Shown here piece by piece: positions 55,605-64,000 of a DNA stretch of 64,000 nt. The position numbers and the translations under genes are program-made. Under the pieces are notes generated by a model that was not told where the DNA came from, made no database searches, and saw only the letters and a list, made by a program, of their open reading frames with translations. Source of the DNA: an uncultured Chlorobiaceae bacterium (GTDB lineage: Bacteria > Bacteroidota > Chlorobiia > Chlorobiales > Chlorobiaceae). Within the stretch, counting starts at the first letter, position 1; each line of letters begins with the position of its first letter. Location of the stretch: contig CAIPMW010000065.1 of the NCBI GenBank assembly GCA_903866255.1, positions 1 to 64,000 of the forward strand, in the 5' to 3' direction.

Positions 55605-56012
55605 ATGAAGCGGGCTGCTATTGTGCTTTCTGGCCGTTATGGCTCGTACGAGTTACTCCGTGATTTTATTGCTCTTTTTGCTGAAGAGGAGAGATATAGT
55701 TTTCCATTTGTTGAGGCGCTTCAATTGAGCATGAAAGAGGCCTTTGTCAATGCCATTCGACACGGAAATAGTGGGCGGGAGGATTTAACAGTTTCCTGCA
55801 AACTGACAGCATCGCCATCAATACTTCTTGCCTTTGTGCGGGATTGTGGAAAAGGCTTCAATCCTGATGATCAGCCAAGTCCTGTCAATCCTCTCCACCT
55901 TTTTAAACTTTCTGGCCGAGGTATCTATATTATCCGAAGTATTGCCGAAATCATCGCTCTTGAGCGTGACGTTGATGGTTCTACCCTGGTGTTGCGTTAC
56001 ATTCCCTATTGA
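55605..56012 (+). CDS. RsbW/SpoIIAB-like anti-sigma histidine-kinase-fold protein
   Basis: This 135-residue protein has the HATPase fold: the N box [14 protein letters not shown], the G1 motif [12 protein letters not shown] and the G2 motif [11 protein letters not shown]. RsbW-type proteins bind ATP and hold or phosphorylate anti-sigma antagonists. No anti-anti-sigma (STAS) or sigma gene is next to it, so it may work with partners elsewhere. I use the ATG at 55605, preceded by AGGAG; the longer frame upstream is not conserved. pgi follows after a gap of 71 bases. Confidence 0.85.
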   Translation: MKRAAIVLSGRYGSYELLRDFIALFAEEERYSFPFVEALQLSMKEAFVNAIRHGNSGREDLTVSCKLTASPSILLAFVRDCGKGFNPDDQPSPVNPLHLFKLSGRGIYIIRSIAEIIALERDVDGSTLVLRYIPY

Positions 56013-56083
56013 AATTGTTGTCATGCTGTCGAGCTGTTTCTCTCGGGCTTGATAAATATTGTACTTTTGTAATAACAGGTAAG

Positions 56084-57778
56084 ATGATACTTTTTATGGA
56101 TATGTCGCAAAGCGAAGCGTGGCGCAACCTTCAGGCGCACAAACTTGAGATTGAAGGATTGAAGATGAGTGAGATGTTTTGTGAAGATCCGGAGCGTTTT
56201 GAGCGCTTCTCAATGCAGTGGAAGGGCTTTTTGCTGGATTATTCAAAAAACAGGATTACTCCGAGAACCATGGAGTTGCTGCTTGAGCTGGCGTGCCATG
56301 CCGGGCTGGAGAAAAAGCGTGATGCCATGTTTGAGGGCGAGTCGATAAACGTTACTGAACACAGGGCGGTGTTGCATACGGCGCTGCGCAGGCCACCAGG
56401 GTACAAGCTTCACGCCGATGGGCTTGATCTTTCAGCGGAGATTGCTGAGGTGCTTGGCCAGATGAAGGAGTGTTGTGATCGGGTTATTTCAGGGAGCTGG
56501 AGGGGTTTCACGGGCAAGCGGATGACGGATGTGGTCAATATTGGTATTGGCGGTTCTGATCTTGGCCCCTATATGGTGACCGAAGCGCTCCGCCCCTTTG
56601 CCCACGGTCAGCTTCAGGTTCATTTTGTCTCCAATATTGATGGCACCCACGTCAGCGAGACTCTCAAAAAGCTTGATCCTGAAACCACCCTCTTTATCAT
56701 TGCCTCCAAAACTTTTACCACTCAGGAGACACTCACCAATGCCATGACTGCCCGCGAATGGTTTTTGAATCACGCACGGGAAGAATCGCATATTGCCCGA
56801 CATTTTGTGGCAGTTTCAACCAATCGCGCCAAGGTTGTTGAGTTTGGTATTGATGAGGCCAATATGTTCCGATTCTGGGACTGGGTTGGCGGGCGCTACT
56901 CCCTCTGGTCTTCTATTGGTCTGTCAATTGCCCTTTTCCTCGGGTTTGACCATTTTCAGGAGCTTCTTGACGGCGCTTATGCTATGGATGAGCATTTTCG
57001 TCAGGAGCCACTTGAACGTAATATTCCTGTTCTTCTGGCACTGCTCGGCATTTGGTACAACAATTTCTTTGCCTGTTCATCCCATGCGGTTATTCCTTAT
57101 GACCAGTATCTGCACCGTTTTCCCGCCTATCTTCAGCAACTTGATATGGAGAGCAATGGCAAGCGGGTCACGTGTGAGGGTGCAATGGTGGATTATGCAA
57201 CCGGTCCGGTGATATGGGGTGAGCCGGGAACAAACTCTCAACATGCATTTTTCCAGCTTCTGCATCAGGGTACGGAGGTTATTCCTGCTGATTTTATTGT
57301 GCCGCTCAAAACACAGAATCCCGTGGGAGAGCATCATGATATACTGCTTGCCAACTGTTTTGCGCAGACCGAAGCGTTGATGAAGGGTAAAAGCGCCCAG
57401 GAGGTACAGCGAGAGCTTGAGGCGGCTGGTTGCAGCGTTTCAGAGTTGACTGCGCTGTTACCTCACAAGGTTTTTCCTGGTAATCGTCCGACCAACACCA
57501 TGCTTCTTGATGAGCTCAACCCGTTTACTCTTGGAAGTCTGATTGCCATGTATGAGCACAAGGTCTTTGTGCAGGGTATTATCTGGGAGATCAATTCTTT
57601 CGATCAGTGGGGTGTAGAGCTTGGCAAGCAGCTTGCCAGGGTGATTTTCCCTGAAATCAGGCAACCCGGGAGGGTCACCGGCCACGACAGCTCAACCAAT
57701 TCGCTGATCAATGCATACCGGGCTTCCCGTGCAAAAAGTACAGTGCAAAAAAAGGAGCAACTCTCATTTTTTGATTGA
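56084..57778 (+). CDS. pgi: glucose-6-phosphate isomerase
   Basis: This 564-residue enzyme interconverts glucose-6- and fructose-6-phosphate. It has the signatures [33 protein letters not shown] and the C-terminal [20 protein letters not shown] use the ATG at 56084 since AGG lies four bases upstream; ATGs at 56096 and 56102 are alternatives that change the N-terminus by a few residues. The gene overlaps nothing and is followed by a hairpin. Confidence 0.96.
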   Translation: MILFMDMSQSEAWRNLQAHKLEIEGLKMSEMFCEDPERFERFSMQWKGFLLDYSKNRITPRTMELLLELACHAGLEKKRDAMFEGESINVTEHRAVLHTALRRPPGYKLHADGLDLSAEIAEVLGQMKECCDRVISGSWRGFTGKRMTDVVNIGIGGSDLGPYMVTEALRPFAHGQLQVHFVSNIDGTHVSETLKKLDPETTLFIIASKTFTTQETLTNAMTAREWFLNHAREESHIARHFVAVSTNRAKVVEFGIDEANMFRFWDWVGGRYSLWSSIGLSIALFLGFDHFQELLDGAYAMDEHFRQEPLERNIPVLLALLGIWYNNFFACSSHAVIPYDQYLHRFPAYLQQLDMESNGKRVTCEGAMVDYATGPVIWGEPGTNSQHAFFQLLHQGTEVIPADFIVPLKTQNPVGEHHDILLANCFAQTEALMKGKSAQEVQRELEAAGCSVSELTALLPHKVFPGNRPTNTMLLDELNPFTLGSLIAMYEHKVFVQGIIWEINSFDQWGVELGKQLARVIFPEIRQPGRVTGHDSSTNSLINAYRASRAKSTVQKKEQLSFFD

Positions 57779-57790
57779 TTCCTGATATGT

Positions 57791-57825
57791 GTGGCGTGCC
57801 GGTAGATTGAGTGCCGACACGCCAC
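57791..57825. terminator. hairpin between pgi and the metacaspase gene
   Basis: GTGGCGTG (57791-57798) pairs with CACGCCAC (57818-57825), and inside a mismatch the stem continues with about five more pairs around GATTGAG. It lies between the two convergent stops (57778 and 57836), so it could end transcription from both sides, though U-tracts are weak. Confidence 0.7.
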
Positions 57826-57835
57826 ATTCGCCAGC

Positions 57836-58690
57836 TCAGGTGAATACCTTTTCGTTGAGCGTTGTGGCGGTGCCTTCGAGCTGTGGCACCTGGGCATATC
57901 CCATCGCTTTGATATTTCTTGCTACTTGACTATCCAGGTTTTTCCGCGTGATTGTTACCCCTGCGCCTCTTAATACTTTGCAGAAGTTAAGGGTGAAGAG
58001 ACCTCGATACGTACCGTCGATGGAGGCTTCGGCTGAGGTTTGGTTGTCGCGGCATCCTGCCCAGAGGACGTGAGTAAGCTCTGTTGCAATTTTTACCTCT
58101 TTCACTCCATTTCTCTGTTTGAGCAGACCGCGCACCGGTAGTGAAGGATTTGTGTCAAGGAAGAAGCCCCAATCGAGAGGTGGTTGAACGAACCGATAAC
58201 TGACACTCAATCTTTCGTCGGTGGCAGCAAGAGCAGCCAACTCTCTGGTTCCGCTGCCGGAAAAGCATGAGTCGAGAATGACATCAAGACTGACCTCTGC
58301 CGGAAGAGTGGCAAAGGCGTTGCGTAAATCGTCATCCTTGATCATTCCTGCGGTTGCAAAGTCGTGTGGACAGATGGTCTCATCTTTTCCATCCGGTTCA
58401 TCTCCCTCAACATCGATCAGTTGTGAACCATGGCCTGAATAATAGAATACCAGCGCGTCTCCGGGTCTTGCTCCGGTAGTCAGCCATTGCAGTCCAGCCA
58501 TGATCGCTGCCCTGGTTGCTCGAACATCGGTCAGAATCCGCATTGTCGTAGGGCTTGAAGGCACAATACCAAGCGCCGAAAGGGTGTTGGCCATATCCTG
58601 AACATCGTTCACGCATCCGCGCAGATCAGGCCCCCCTGATCCGGCAGGGGCATAATCATTGATTCCAACAAGTAAAGCTTTTTTTGCCAT
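57836..58690 (-). CDS. metacaspase-type peptidase (C14 family)
   Basis: This 284-residue cysteine peptidase has the caspase fold: MAKKALLVGINDY at the start, catalytic H87 in FYYSGHGSQ, C142 in ILDSCFSGSGT, and DGKDETICPHDF as the acidic pocket region that favours Arg/Lys at P1. There is no signal peptide or extra domain, so it acts in the cytoplasm. I use the ATG at 58690; the 33 codons upstream are not conserved. Its neighbours (pgi and the LRR gene) suggest no role. Confidence 0.9.
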   Translation of the reverse strand: MAKKALLVGINDYAPAGSGGPDLRGCVNDVQDMANTLSALGIVPSSPTTMRILTDVRATRAAIMAGLQWLTTGARPGDALVFYYSGHGSQLIDVEGDEPDGKDETICPHDFATAGMIKDDDLRNAFATLPAEVSLDVILDSCFSGSGTRELAALAATDERLSVSYRFVQPPLDWGFFLDTNPSLPVRGLLKQRNGVKEVKIATELTHVLWAGCRDNQTSAEASIDGTYRGLFTLNFCKVLRGAGVTITRKNLDSQVARNIKAMGYAQVPQLEGTATTLNEKVFT

Positions 58691-58849
58691 AAGCGCCACT
58701 CCATTGTTTAACGGTGAAAAAAAACAGCACGGTATAGTTTCGATTGTGCCGCGACGGTGTCGGATGGCGTAAAAAAACCATCTTGTCATGATAATAAAAA
58801 TGCCTTACAGCGCAAAATTTTAATATCAGCCATGACGGGAAGTTTGTTG

Positions 58850-60067
58850 TTATGGTTTGAGCACCACTTCGCAGTCAGGATGAAGTTCAATAAAGTGTTC
58901 GAGCTCTTCATCAGGAACGCTGCCTGCTGTAAGTTCAACTTTTTCAAGTTGCTGCAGATGCATGATGGGGCCGATGGTAGTGATGAGGGTATTGCAGATA
59001 TCAAGCTCTTCAAGGTTATCCAGCTCCTCCAGCGCTTCAATTGATGCAAGGGGTGTCTGTGCCAGGCTTAATTCTCGCAGCTCGGAGAGAGTTCTCAGCT
59101 TCTCAATACTCTTGATACCTGTTTTATTGCATCGGAGATATTCAAGATTGTGAAGCCCTGCGAGTGGTGACAGATCGCTTATTCCTGAATTGTTGATGCC
59201 AAGTTCAATGAGATTTTCAAGGTGTCGTATTGGTTCAAGGGAGATGACGGCTGTTTTGTAACAACTGAGTTTTTGAAGATTGAGCAGTCCTTTCAATGGG
59301 GAAAGATCGGTGATCATGGTTTCGGAGCAATAGAGTTCTTCAAGAGAGAAGAGCTGGCTGATTGGCTCAAGGGAGTTTATCTGGGTGCTTGAAACCCAGA
59401 GAAGTTTCAGGGTTGCAAGGTTCCGAAGAGGCTCAAGCGATGAAAAGTCGCAGTCGAAGGCGTAGAGGTGCTGCATCTTTTTGAGATGCATAAGGGGTTC
59501 AAGATCCTCTACAGGCGATTCATCACAACGGAGGTGCTGAAGCTTTTCAAGCAGACGAACCGGTAACAGATTGTGAACTCTTCTGTTGTCGCATCGGAGA
59601 TGTGTTGTTTCAAAAAAGGCAAGCAACTCTATATCTGACGGCTCGCGGTTAACCTTCAGGGTTGTTTTAACGACCTCCTTCCAGTCGGAGGTGATGCTGT
59701 CCCACCATTTTTTTCGGGAAGCAGAGTCGTGCATTACCTCTGCTCTTGATACAGTGCGAAGGTATTCTCCTTGATCGTTGTTTCGGTATCCATGTTGTTC
59801 GTTATTCTCAGGATCTTTTTTTCCTTGCCGGGGGTGAGCCGAGGTGTCGTCTGTGGTGACGTTGAGCTTTTCAGTCAGGCATCGTGTGTACCACTCAGCT
59901 TTTTTATCCTCAAGGTTATGATGGTGATATTCCGGTGATTGTTGGTCAAGCGAAGAGATATCTTCAAAAATATCGTTTCCGCACCTTGGGCATACTGCGT
60001 TGTCCATGGTGAGAGGGTAGCCACAGATTGGGCATTGATTGTAAGTATGTTGCTCCAAAATTCTCAA
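58850..60067 (-). CDS. zinc-ribbon protein with leucine-rich repeats
   Basis: This 405-residue protein has an N-terminal zinc ribbon (C12, C15, C26 and C29, CPICG then CPRCG), a charged linker and from about residue 150 to 395 some ten LRR units of the 22-residue SDS22/internalin kind (for example LEELYCSETMITDLSPLKGL). There is no signal peptide or membrane segment, so it is probably a cytoplasmic protein-binding scaffold; LRR proteins with this layout are uncommon in such genomes. It lies 159 bases upstream of the metacaspase start, same strand. Confidence 0.87.
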   Translation of the reverse strand: MRILEQHTYNQCPICGYPLTMDNAVCPRCGNDIFEDISSLDQQSPEYHHHNLEDKKAEWYTRCLTEKLNVTTDDTSAHPRQGKKDPENNEQHGYRNNDQGEYLRTVSRAEVMHDSASRKKWWDSITSDWKEVVKTTLKVNREPSDIELLAFFETTHLRCDNRRVHNLLPVRLLEKLQHLRCDESPVEDLEPLMHLKKMQHLYAFDCDFSSLEPLRNLATLKLLWVSSTQINSLEPISQLFSLEELYCSETMITDLSPLKGLLNLQKLSCYKTAVISLEPIRHLENLIELGINNSGISDLSPLAGLHNLEYLRCNKTGIKSIEKLRTLSELRELSLAQTPLASIEALEELDNLEELDICNTLITTIGPIMHLQQLEKVELTAGSVPDEELEHFIELHPDCEVVLKP

Positions 60068-60263
60068 GGCATTTAATATTGTGGGGAGTGTACTACAGAG
60101 AGAGTATTATCTCCATAATATAAAAAAAAGCGTTATGGCCATAAAACGGGGAGATAATTATCGGTAAATTTCTCTGTCCAAAATGTGCTATTTTGGGTTT
60201 CAAATGTTCTGCAGGTGAGGCATCTCTTCACTATTTCTCCAAAGATGATCTGTTTCTGATATT

Positions 60264-63200
60264 ATGGCTTTTATACACTTGCATACCCATACGCACTACT
60301 CAATGCAGAGCAGTCCGATTTTTCCCTGCGAGTTGTTTGACGCAGCGCTGAAGTTTGGCATGGAGAGTATTGCGGTCACTGATTATTGTGCCATGTTCAA
60401 TATGCCTGAGCTTTTCACTGAGGCAAAAAATGCTGGCGTTCGTCTTATTATCGGCAGTGAGCTTCTGTTGCTTGAAGCTGATGCCCATCAGGGTCGGCGT
60501 GTTCCTGTCTCTCCTTCACTGGTCGTGCTTGTCCAGAATGAGGTGGGATACAGAAATCTCTGTATTCTTCTGTCGAGAGCGGCAAAAGATGGATTTCTGA
60601 ATGGTATGCCGCACATTGAGAGCCGTTTGCTTGAATGTTATCATGAGGGGCTTGTCTCTCTCTCGGGTTACTCTTCGGGAAGAATAGGGAGGGCACTGCT
60701 TGCTGGCGCTCTTGATGAGGCTGAGACCTTCACTGCTTATTATCAGGAGATTTTTGGTGATAATTTCTATCTGGAGCTTCAGCGTCATCATACCCCGTTT
60801 GATGAAAAGCTCAATCAGCAGATTATTGACCTTGCGGAAAAATTTTCTGTTGAGCTGGTTGCCACCAATAATGTTCACTATCTCGAGCGAAAGGATGCAG
60901 GCTGTTACAGGGCCATGGTGGCAAACCGCACCAAGGAGAAGCTTTCCAGTCCGAATCTGCTTGCTCTTTCGGGGAGCGAGCATTACCTGAAATCGTCTGA
61001 GGAGATGAACGCCCTCTTCAGTGATGAGCATCGGGAGTTGACCAATACGGTGCGCATTGCGGAAAAGTGCTCATACCAATTTGGTGACAAGGAACCTGTG
61101 CTGCCGCATTTCCCTCTTCCTGAGGGGTTTGGTGATGAGGCGGCATATCTTCGTCATCTTACCTGGGAGGGAGCCAGGGAGAAGTACACTGATGCTGCGG
61201 TCGATGGCATCTCTTCCGGGGAGGTGAAGGCGAGAATAGAACTTGAGCTCGGGGTAATTGAAAAGATGGGCTTCAGCTCCTACTTCCTTATTGTCAGCGA
61301 TCTTATCGCAGCATCAAGGCGTCTTGGCTATTCGGTTGGTCCTGGTCGGGGCTCAGCGGCGGGGAGTATTGTCGCCTATCTTACCGGCATCACAAGGATT
61401 GATCCGCTGAAGTACAAGCTTCTTTTCGAGCGCTTTCTTAATCCAGAGCGCTCCTCGATGCCTGATATTGATATTGATTTTACCCCTGTTGGCAAGCAGA
61501 AGGTTCTTGAATATACGGTTGAAAAGTATGGTGCCGAGAGTGTTGCCAAGGTTATTGCCATCGGTACCTTTGGTGCCAAGGCGGCAATTCGTGATGCGGG
61601 TCGGGCGCTTGAGGTTCCACTTACTCTGGTGGATAAACTTGCAAAACTGGTTCCTGTCAAGCCAGGCATTACCCTTGCAAAGGCACTGAGCGAAGCCAAA
61701 GAGCTGAAGCTGCTTGCTGAAAGCACTCCTGAGCTTCGGGAGCTGATGGCCTCGGCCCGGGCGCTTGAGGGGCGGGCACGTAACGTCTCCATGCATGCCG
61801 GGGCGGTGGTTATTACCGATGGGCCGCTGGAGGAGCAGGTTCCGCTCTATGTCTCCAACAAGATAGAGACTGAGGTTCGGATGTTTGCCGATGAGTTTGA
61901 TCTTGATGCACCCGAGCATGTGAGGGGAAAAGCCTCCGATGGCAGTGAAGAGAAGCAGGTTGTTACCCAGTTTGACAAGAATTGGATTGAGACCTCCGGG
62001 CTGCTCAAGATCGATTATCTTGGCCTTGAGACGCTTGCTGTTATTGATGAGACACTGAAGATGATCAAGCGACGCCACAATCTTGATATTGAGCTTGAGA
62101 AGGTGCCTATGACCGACCGCAAGACCTTCAAGATTTTTCAGGAGGGGAAGATGGCCGGTATTTTCCAGTTTGAGTCATCCGGGATGCAGAGTTATATGAC
62201 CCGCTTGCAGCCCACCCAGATTGGCGACATCATTGCCATGAGTGCCCTCTACCGTCCGGGCGCTCTCAATGCACGGATTGATGAACGGCGTAATGCTGTA
62301 GATCTCTTTGTTGATCGCAAGCATGGCCGTGAGTCAATTGATTATATGCACCCGATGCTTGAGGGTATTCTGAAGGAGACTTATGGCGTTATTGTCTATC
62401 AGGAGCAGGTGATGCAGATTTCGCAGGTGATGGGTGGCTTCTCTCTTGCCAAGGCGGATAATCTGCGCAAGGCGATGGGTAAAAAGAAGCCTGAAATTAT
62501 GGAGAAGTACAAGGCCGATTTTGTGAAGGGGGCGGTTGAACAGGGGGTGCATGATACGCTTGCCACCAGGGTTTTTGAGTTGATGGCCGAGTTTGCCGGG
62601 TATGGTTTTAACAAAAGCCACTCTGCGGCTTATGGGGTGCTTGCCTACTGGACAGGCTACCTCAAGGCTCATTATCCGATAGAGTTTGTGACGGCGGTAC
62701 TGAACAGTGAAATCGGTGATATTGAACGGATGAAGCATTTGACTGATGAGGCAAAGAGTTTTGGTATAGCAACACTTCCTCCGTCGATCAACAAGAGTGA
62801 TGCGCTCTTTTCGGTGGAGGATGCTGACGGGCGTTCATTCATCCGTGTCGGCCTCAGCGCCATCAAGCAGGTTGGGGGGGCGGCAAGAGCGGTCGTCACC
62901 TCAAGGATGCGGCGCAAACGTGATTTTGTCAACCTCTTTGACCTGGCGGTATCGGTCGATCTGCGGGTGATGAACCGCAAGGCGCTGGAGTGTCTTATTC
63001 TTGCTGGAGCATTTGATGAACTTGATCGTCATCGCGCAAGGCTGCTTGCCAATGTTGACAAGGCTATCAAATTTGGTCAGATGCAGAATCGTTCAGTGAC
63101 ACTCGGGCAGTGTGGCTTTTTTTCGGCGGAGGAAGGAGCGGAGCTTGAGGATGCCCACTATCCTGATATGGACTCTGCGGAGATGATGCCTGAAGCGGAA

Positions 63201-63833
63201 AAACTTCTTCATGAAAAGAAGCTGGTTGGTTTTTACCTTAGCCACCACCCACTTGAGCCCTATCGTCGAGACTGGCAGGCATTTACAACGCTTCAGCTTC
63301 AGGCAAAAGAGGTTGTTGCTGCCAAGCAGTACAAGGTGATCGGAGTTATCGTATCGGTGAAGCACCACCAGGACAAGAAGGGAAAGCAGATGCTTTTTGG
63401 TATTATCGAGGATTTTACCGGCAAGGCCGATTTTACCGTTTTTGCAAGTCTCTATGAGCAGTATGGTCATCTTATCAGCCCAGAGGAGGTGCTGATGCTT
63501 GTGGCTGAAGGTGAGGTGAGTGGTGGGATGCTCAAATTGCTTGTCAGAGAGGTTGTGCCGATAAAAAAGGTGAGGCATAGCCTTGTCAAGAAACTTGTTC
63601 TTGATATTGATGCCGATGATCCCCTACAGATTGAAAAACTTGGAAAGGTGAGAAAAATATTTGAATCCAGCAAGGGAGGCACACCGGTTGAGTTTGAGGT
63701 GAAGGCGCAATCGGGAGATAATATTGAGACAATCACTCTTTTTGCCCGAAGTACCCCTGTCGATCCAATGGAGGCCACCATAAAAAAGCTTGAGGAGATT
63801 CTTGGCCCTGACAGTGTGCGGATTTCCGGATAG
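60264..63833 (+). CDS. dnaE: DNA polymerase III alpha subunit DnaE
   Basis: This 1189-residue replicative polymerase has the PHP domain (HLHTHTHYSMQSS) at the N-terminus, the palm motifs GPGRGSAAGS and the catalytic aspartates in PDIDIDF (about 397-403), the helix-hairpin-helix FDELDRHRARLL region, and a C-terminal OB fold (VIGVIVSVKHHQDKKGK). The length is that of the usual bacterial enzyme without the N-terminal exonuclease of PolC. The ATG at 60264 opens the conserved MAFIHLH start. The thioredoxin gene follows at 101 bases. Confidence 0.97.
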   Translation: MAFIHLHTHTHYSMQSSPIFPCELFDAALKFGMESIAVTDYCAMFNMPELFTEAKNAGVRLIIGSELLLLEADAHQGRRVPVSPSLVVLVQNEVGYRNLCILLSRAAKDGFLNGMPHIESRLLECYHEGLVSLSGYSSGRIGRALLAGALDEAETFTAYYQEIFGDNFYLELQRHHTPFDEKLNQQIIDLAEKFSVELVATNNVHYLERKDAGCYRAMVANRTKEKLSSPNLLALSGSEHYLKSSEEMNALFSDEHRELTNTVRIAEKCSYQFGDKEPVLPHFPLPEGFGDEAAYLRHLTWEGAREKYTDAAVDGISSGEVKARIELELGVIEKMGFSSYFLIVSDLIAASRRLGYSVGPGRGSAAGSIVAYLTGITRIDPLKYKLLFERFLNPERSSMPDIDIDFTPVGKQKVLEYTVEKYGAESVAKVIAIGTFGAKAAIRDAGRALEVPLTLVDKLAKLVPVKPGITLAKALSEAKELKLLAESTPELRELMASARALEGRARNVSMHAGAVVITDGPLEEQVPLYVSNKIETEVRMFADEFDLDAPEHVRGKASDGSEEKQVVTQFDKNWIETSGLLKIDYLGLETLAVIDETLKMIKRRHNLDIELEKVPMTDRKTFKIFQEGKMAGIFQFESSGMQSYMTRLQPTQIGDIIAMSALYRPGALNARIDERRNAVDLFVDRKHGRESIDYMHPMLEGILKETYGVIVYQEQVMQISQVMGGFSLAKADNLRKAMGKKKPEIMEKYKADFVKGAVEQGVHDTLATRVFELMAEFAGYGFNKSHSAAYGVLAYWTGYLKAHYPIEFVTAVLNSEIGDIERMKHLTDEAKSFGIATLPPSINKSDALFSVEDADGRSFIRVGLSAIKQVGGAARAVVTSRMRRKRDFVNLFDLAVSVDLRVMNRKALECLILAGAFDELDRHRARLLANVDKAIKFGQMQNRSVTLGQCGFFSAEEGAELEDAHYPDMDSAEMMPEAEKLLHEKKLVGFYLSHHPLEPYRRDWQAFTTLQLQAKEVVAAKQYKVIGVIVSVKHHQDKKGKQMLFGIIEDFTGKADFTVFASLYEQYGHLISPEEVLMLVAEGEVSGGMLKLLVREVVPIKKVRHSLVKKLVLDIDADDPLQIEKLGKVRKIFESSKGGTPVEFEVKAQSGDNIETITLFARSTPVDPMEATIKKLEEILGPDSVRISG

Positions 63834-63934
63834 GGTGATTTGTTTAAGAATAATTTTATTACTTTCTTGGACAGTTGTTTGTGATTGTATTATGTCAAGA
63901 CTGATTATTAATTTTAAACCGGTAGACAAAAATA

Positions 63935-64000
63935 ATGAGTGGAAAATATCTTGTGGCCACAGACCAGAATTTCAAGTCGGAGATACTTGATTCAGACAAG
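63935..64000 (+). CDS. trxA: thioredoxin, 5' part only
   Basis: The last 66 bases encode 22 residues, MSGKYLVATDQNFKSEILDS then DK, which match the start of bacterial thioredoxin (usually followed by PVLVDFWA and the CGPC site). The gene runs off the window edge, so the active site is not seen. The assignment rests on the N-terminal pattern only. Confidence 0.8.
   Translation, partial: MSGKYLVATDQNFKSEILDSDK

Overview
The window looks like a chromosomal segment of a green sulfur bacterium (Chlorobi/Chlorobiaceae, Chlorobium or Pelodictyon-like). I infer this from three things: a compact nif operon with two PII genes (nifI1, nifI2) between nifH and nifD and a [2Fe-2S] ferredoxin after nifB; a full 11-gene nuoABCDHIJKLMN run with no nuoE, nuoF or nuoG, as known for Chlorobi; and an ArsA-type ATPase with a C-terminal HSP20-like domain. 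The species cannot be fixed from the sequence alone.

Layout. 1-1856: a complete IS1634/IS4-like insertion sequence with 29-bp inverted repeats, abutting a truncated, diverged copy of the same transposase. 1952-11257 (minus): nifH-nifI1-nifI2-nifD-nifK-nifE-nifN-nifB-fdx, read right to left, with small repeats in two of its gaps and an 11-bp inverted repeat just upstream of nifH. 11737-18692 (minus): an accessory block with a TPR/beta-barrel porin, a membrane GT2 synthase without PilZ and a GH8 hydrolase (an exopolysaccharide synthesis and export set), then a Nif11-type leader peptide, a small helical protein, and a NotI-like nuclease with a helical N-terminal extension. 19134-25681 (plus): two lipoproteins, dCMP deaminase, ribD, a frameshifted doxX, ribE, rarA and a TolC-like protein. 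25642-27337 (minus): a methyltransferase, a HIT protein and two tRNA-Leu genes. 27477-29983 (plus): a PAP2-like membrane protein, a ferrochelatase-like protein, a TPR protein and a small membrane protein, followed by the nuo operon to 41246 with a strong terminator. 41470-46670 (minus): GH13-like enzyme, PfkB kinase, sodium/solute symporter and Maf, as one tight operon. 46777-50515 (plus): truA, a LysM transglycosylase and the ArsA-like ATPase. Then serA (minus), a DAHP synthase and a GNAT-like protein (plus), an outer-membrane protein (minus), an RsbW-like kinase and pgi (plus), a metacaspase and a zinc-ribbon LRR protein (minus), dnaE (plus), and the first 22 codons of a thioredoxin at the right edge.

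How it fits together. The nif genes encode the Fe protein, a MoFe protein of the long-NifD/short-NifK type, cofactor assembly (NifB, NifE, NifN), an electron-transfer ferredoxin and PII-type post-translational control. The Nuo complex lacks the NADH-input module, so it probably takes electrons from ferredoxin or another donor. The least ordinary part is 11737-18692: a candidate RiPP-type precursor embedded in an exopolysaccharide operon, next to a NotI-like nuclease with an unusual N-terminus and no visible methyltransferase.
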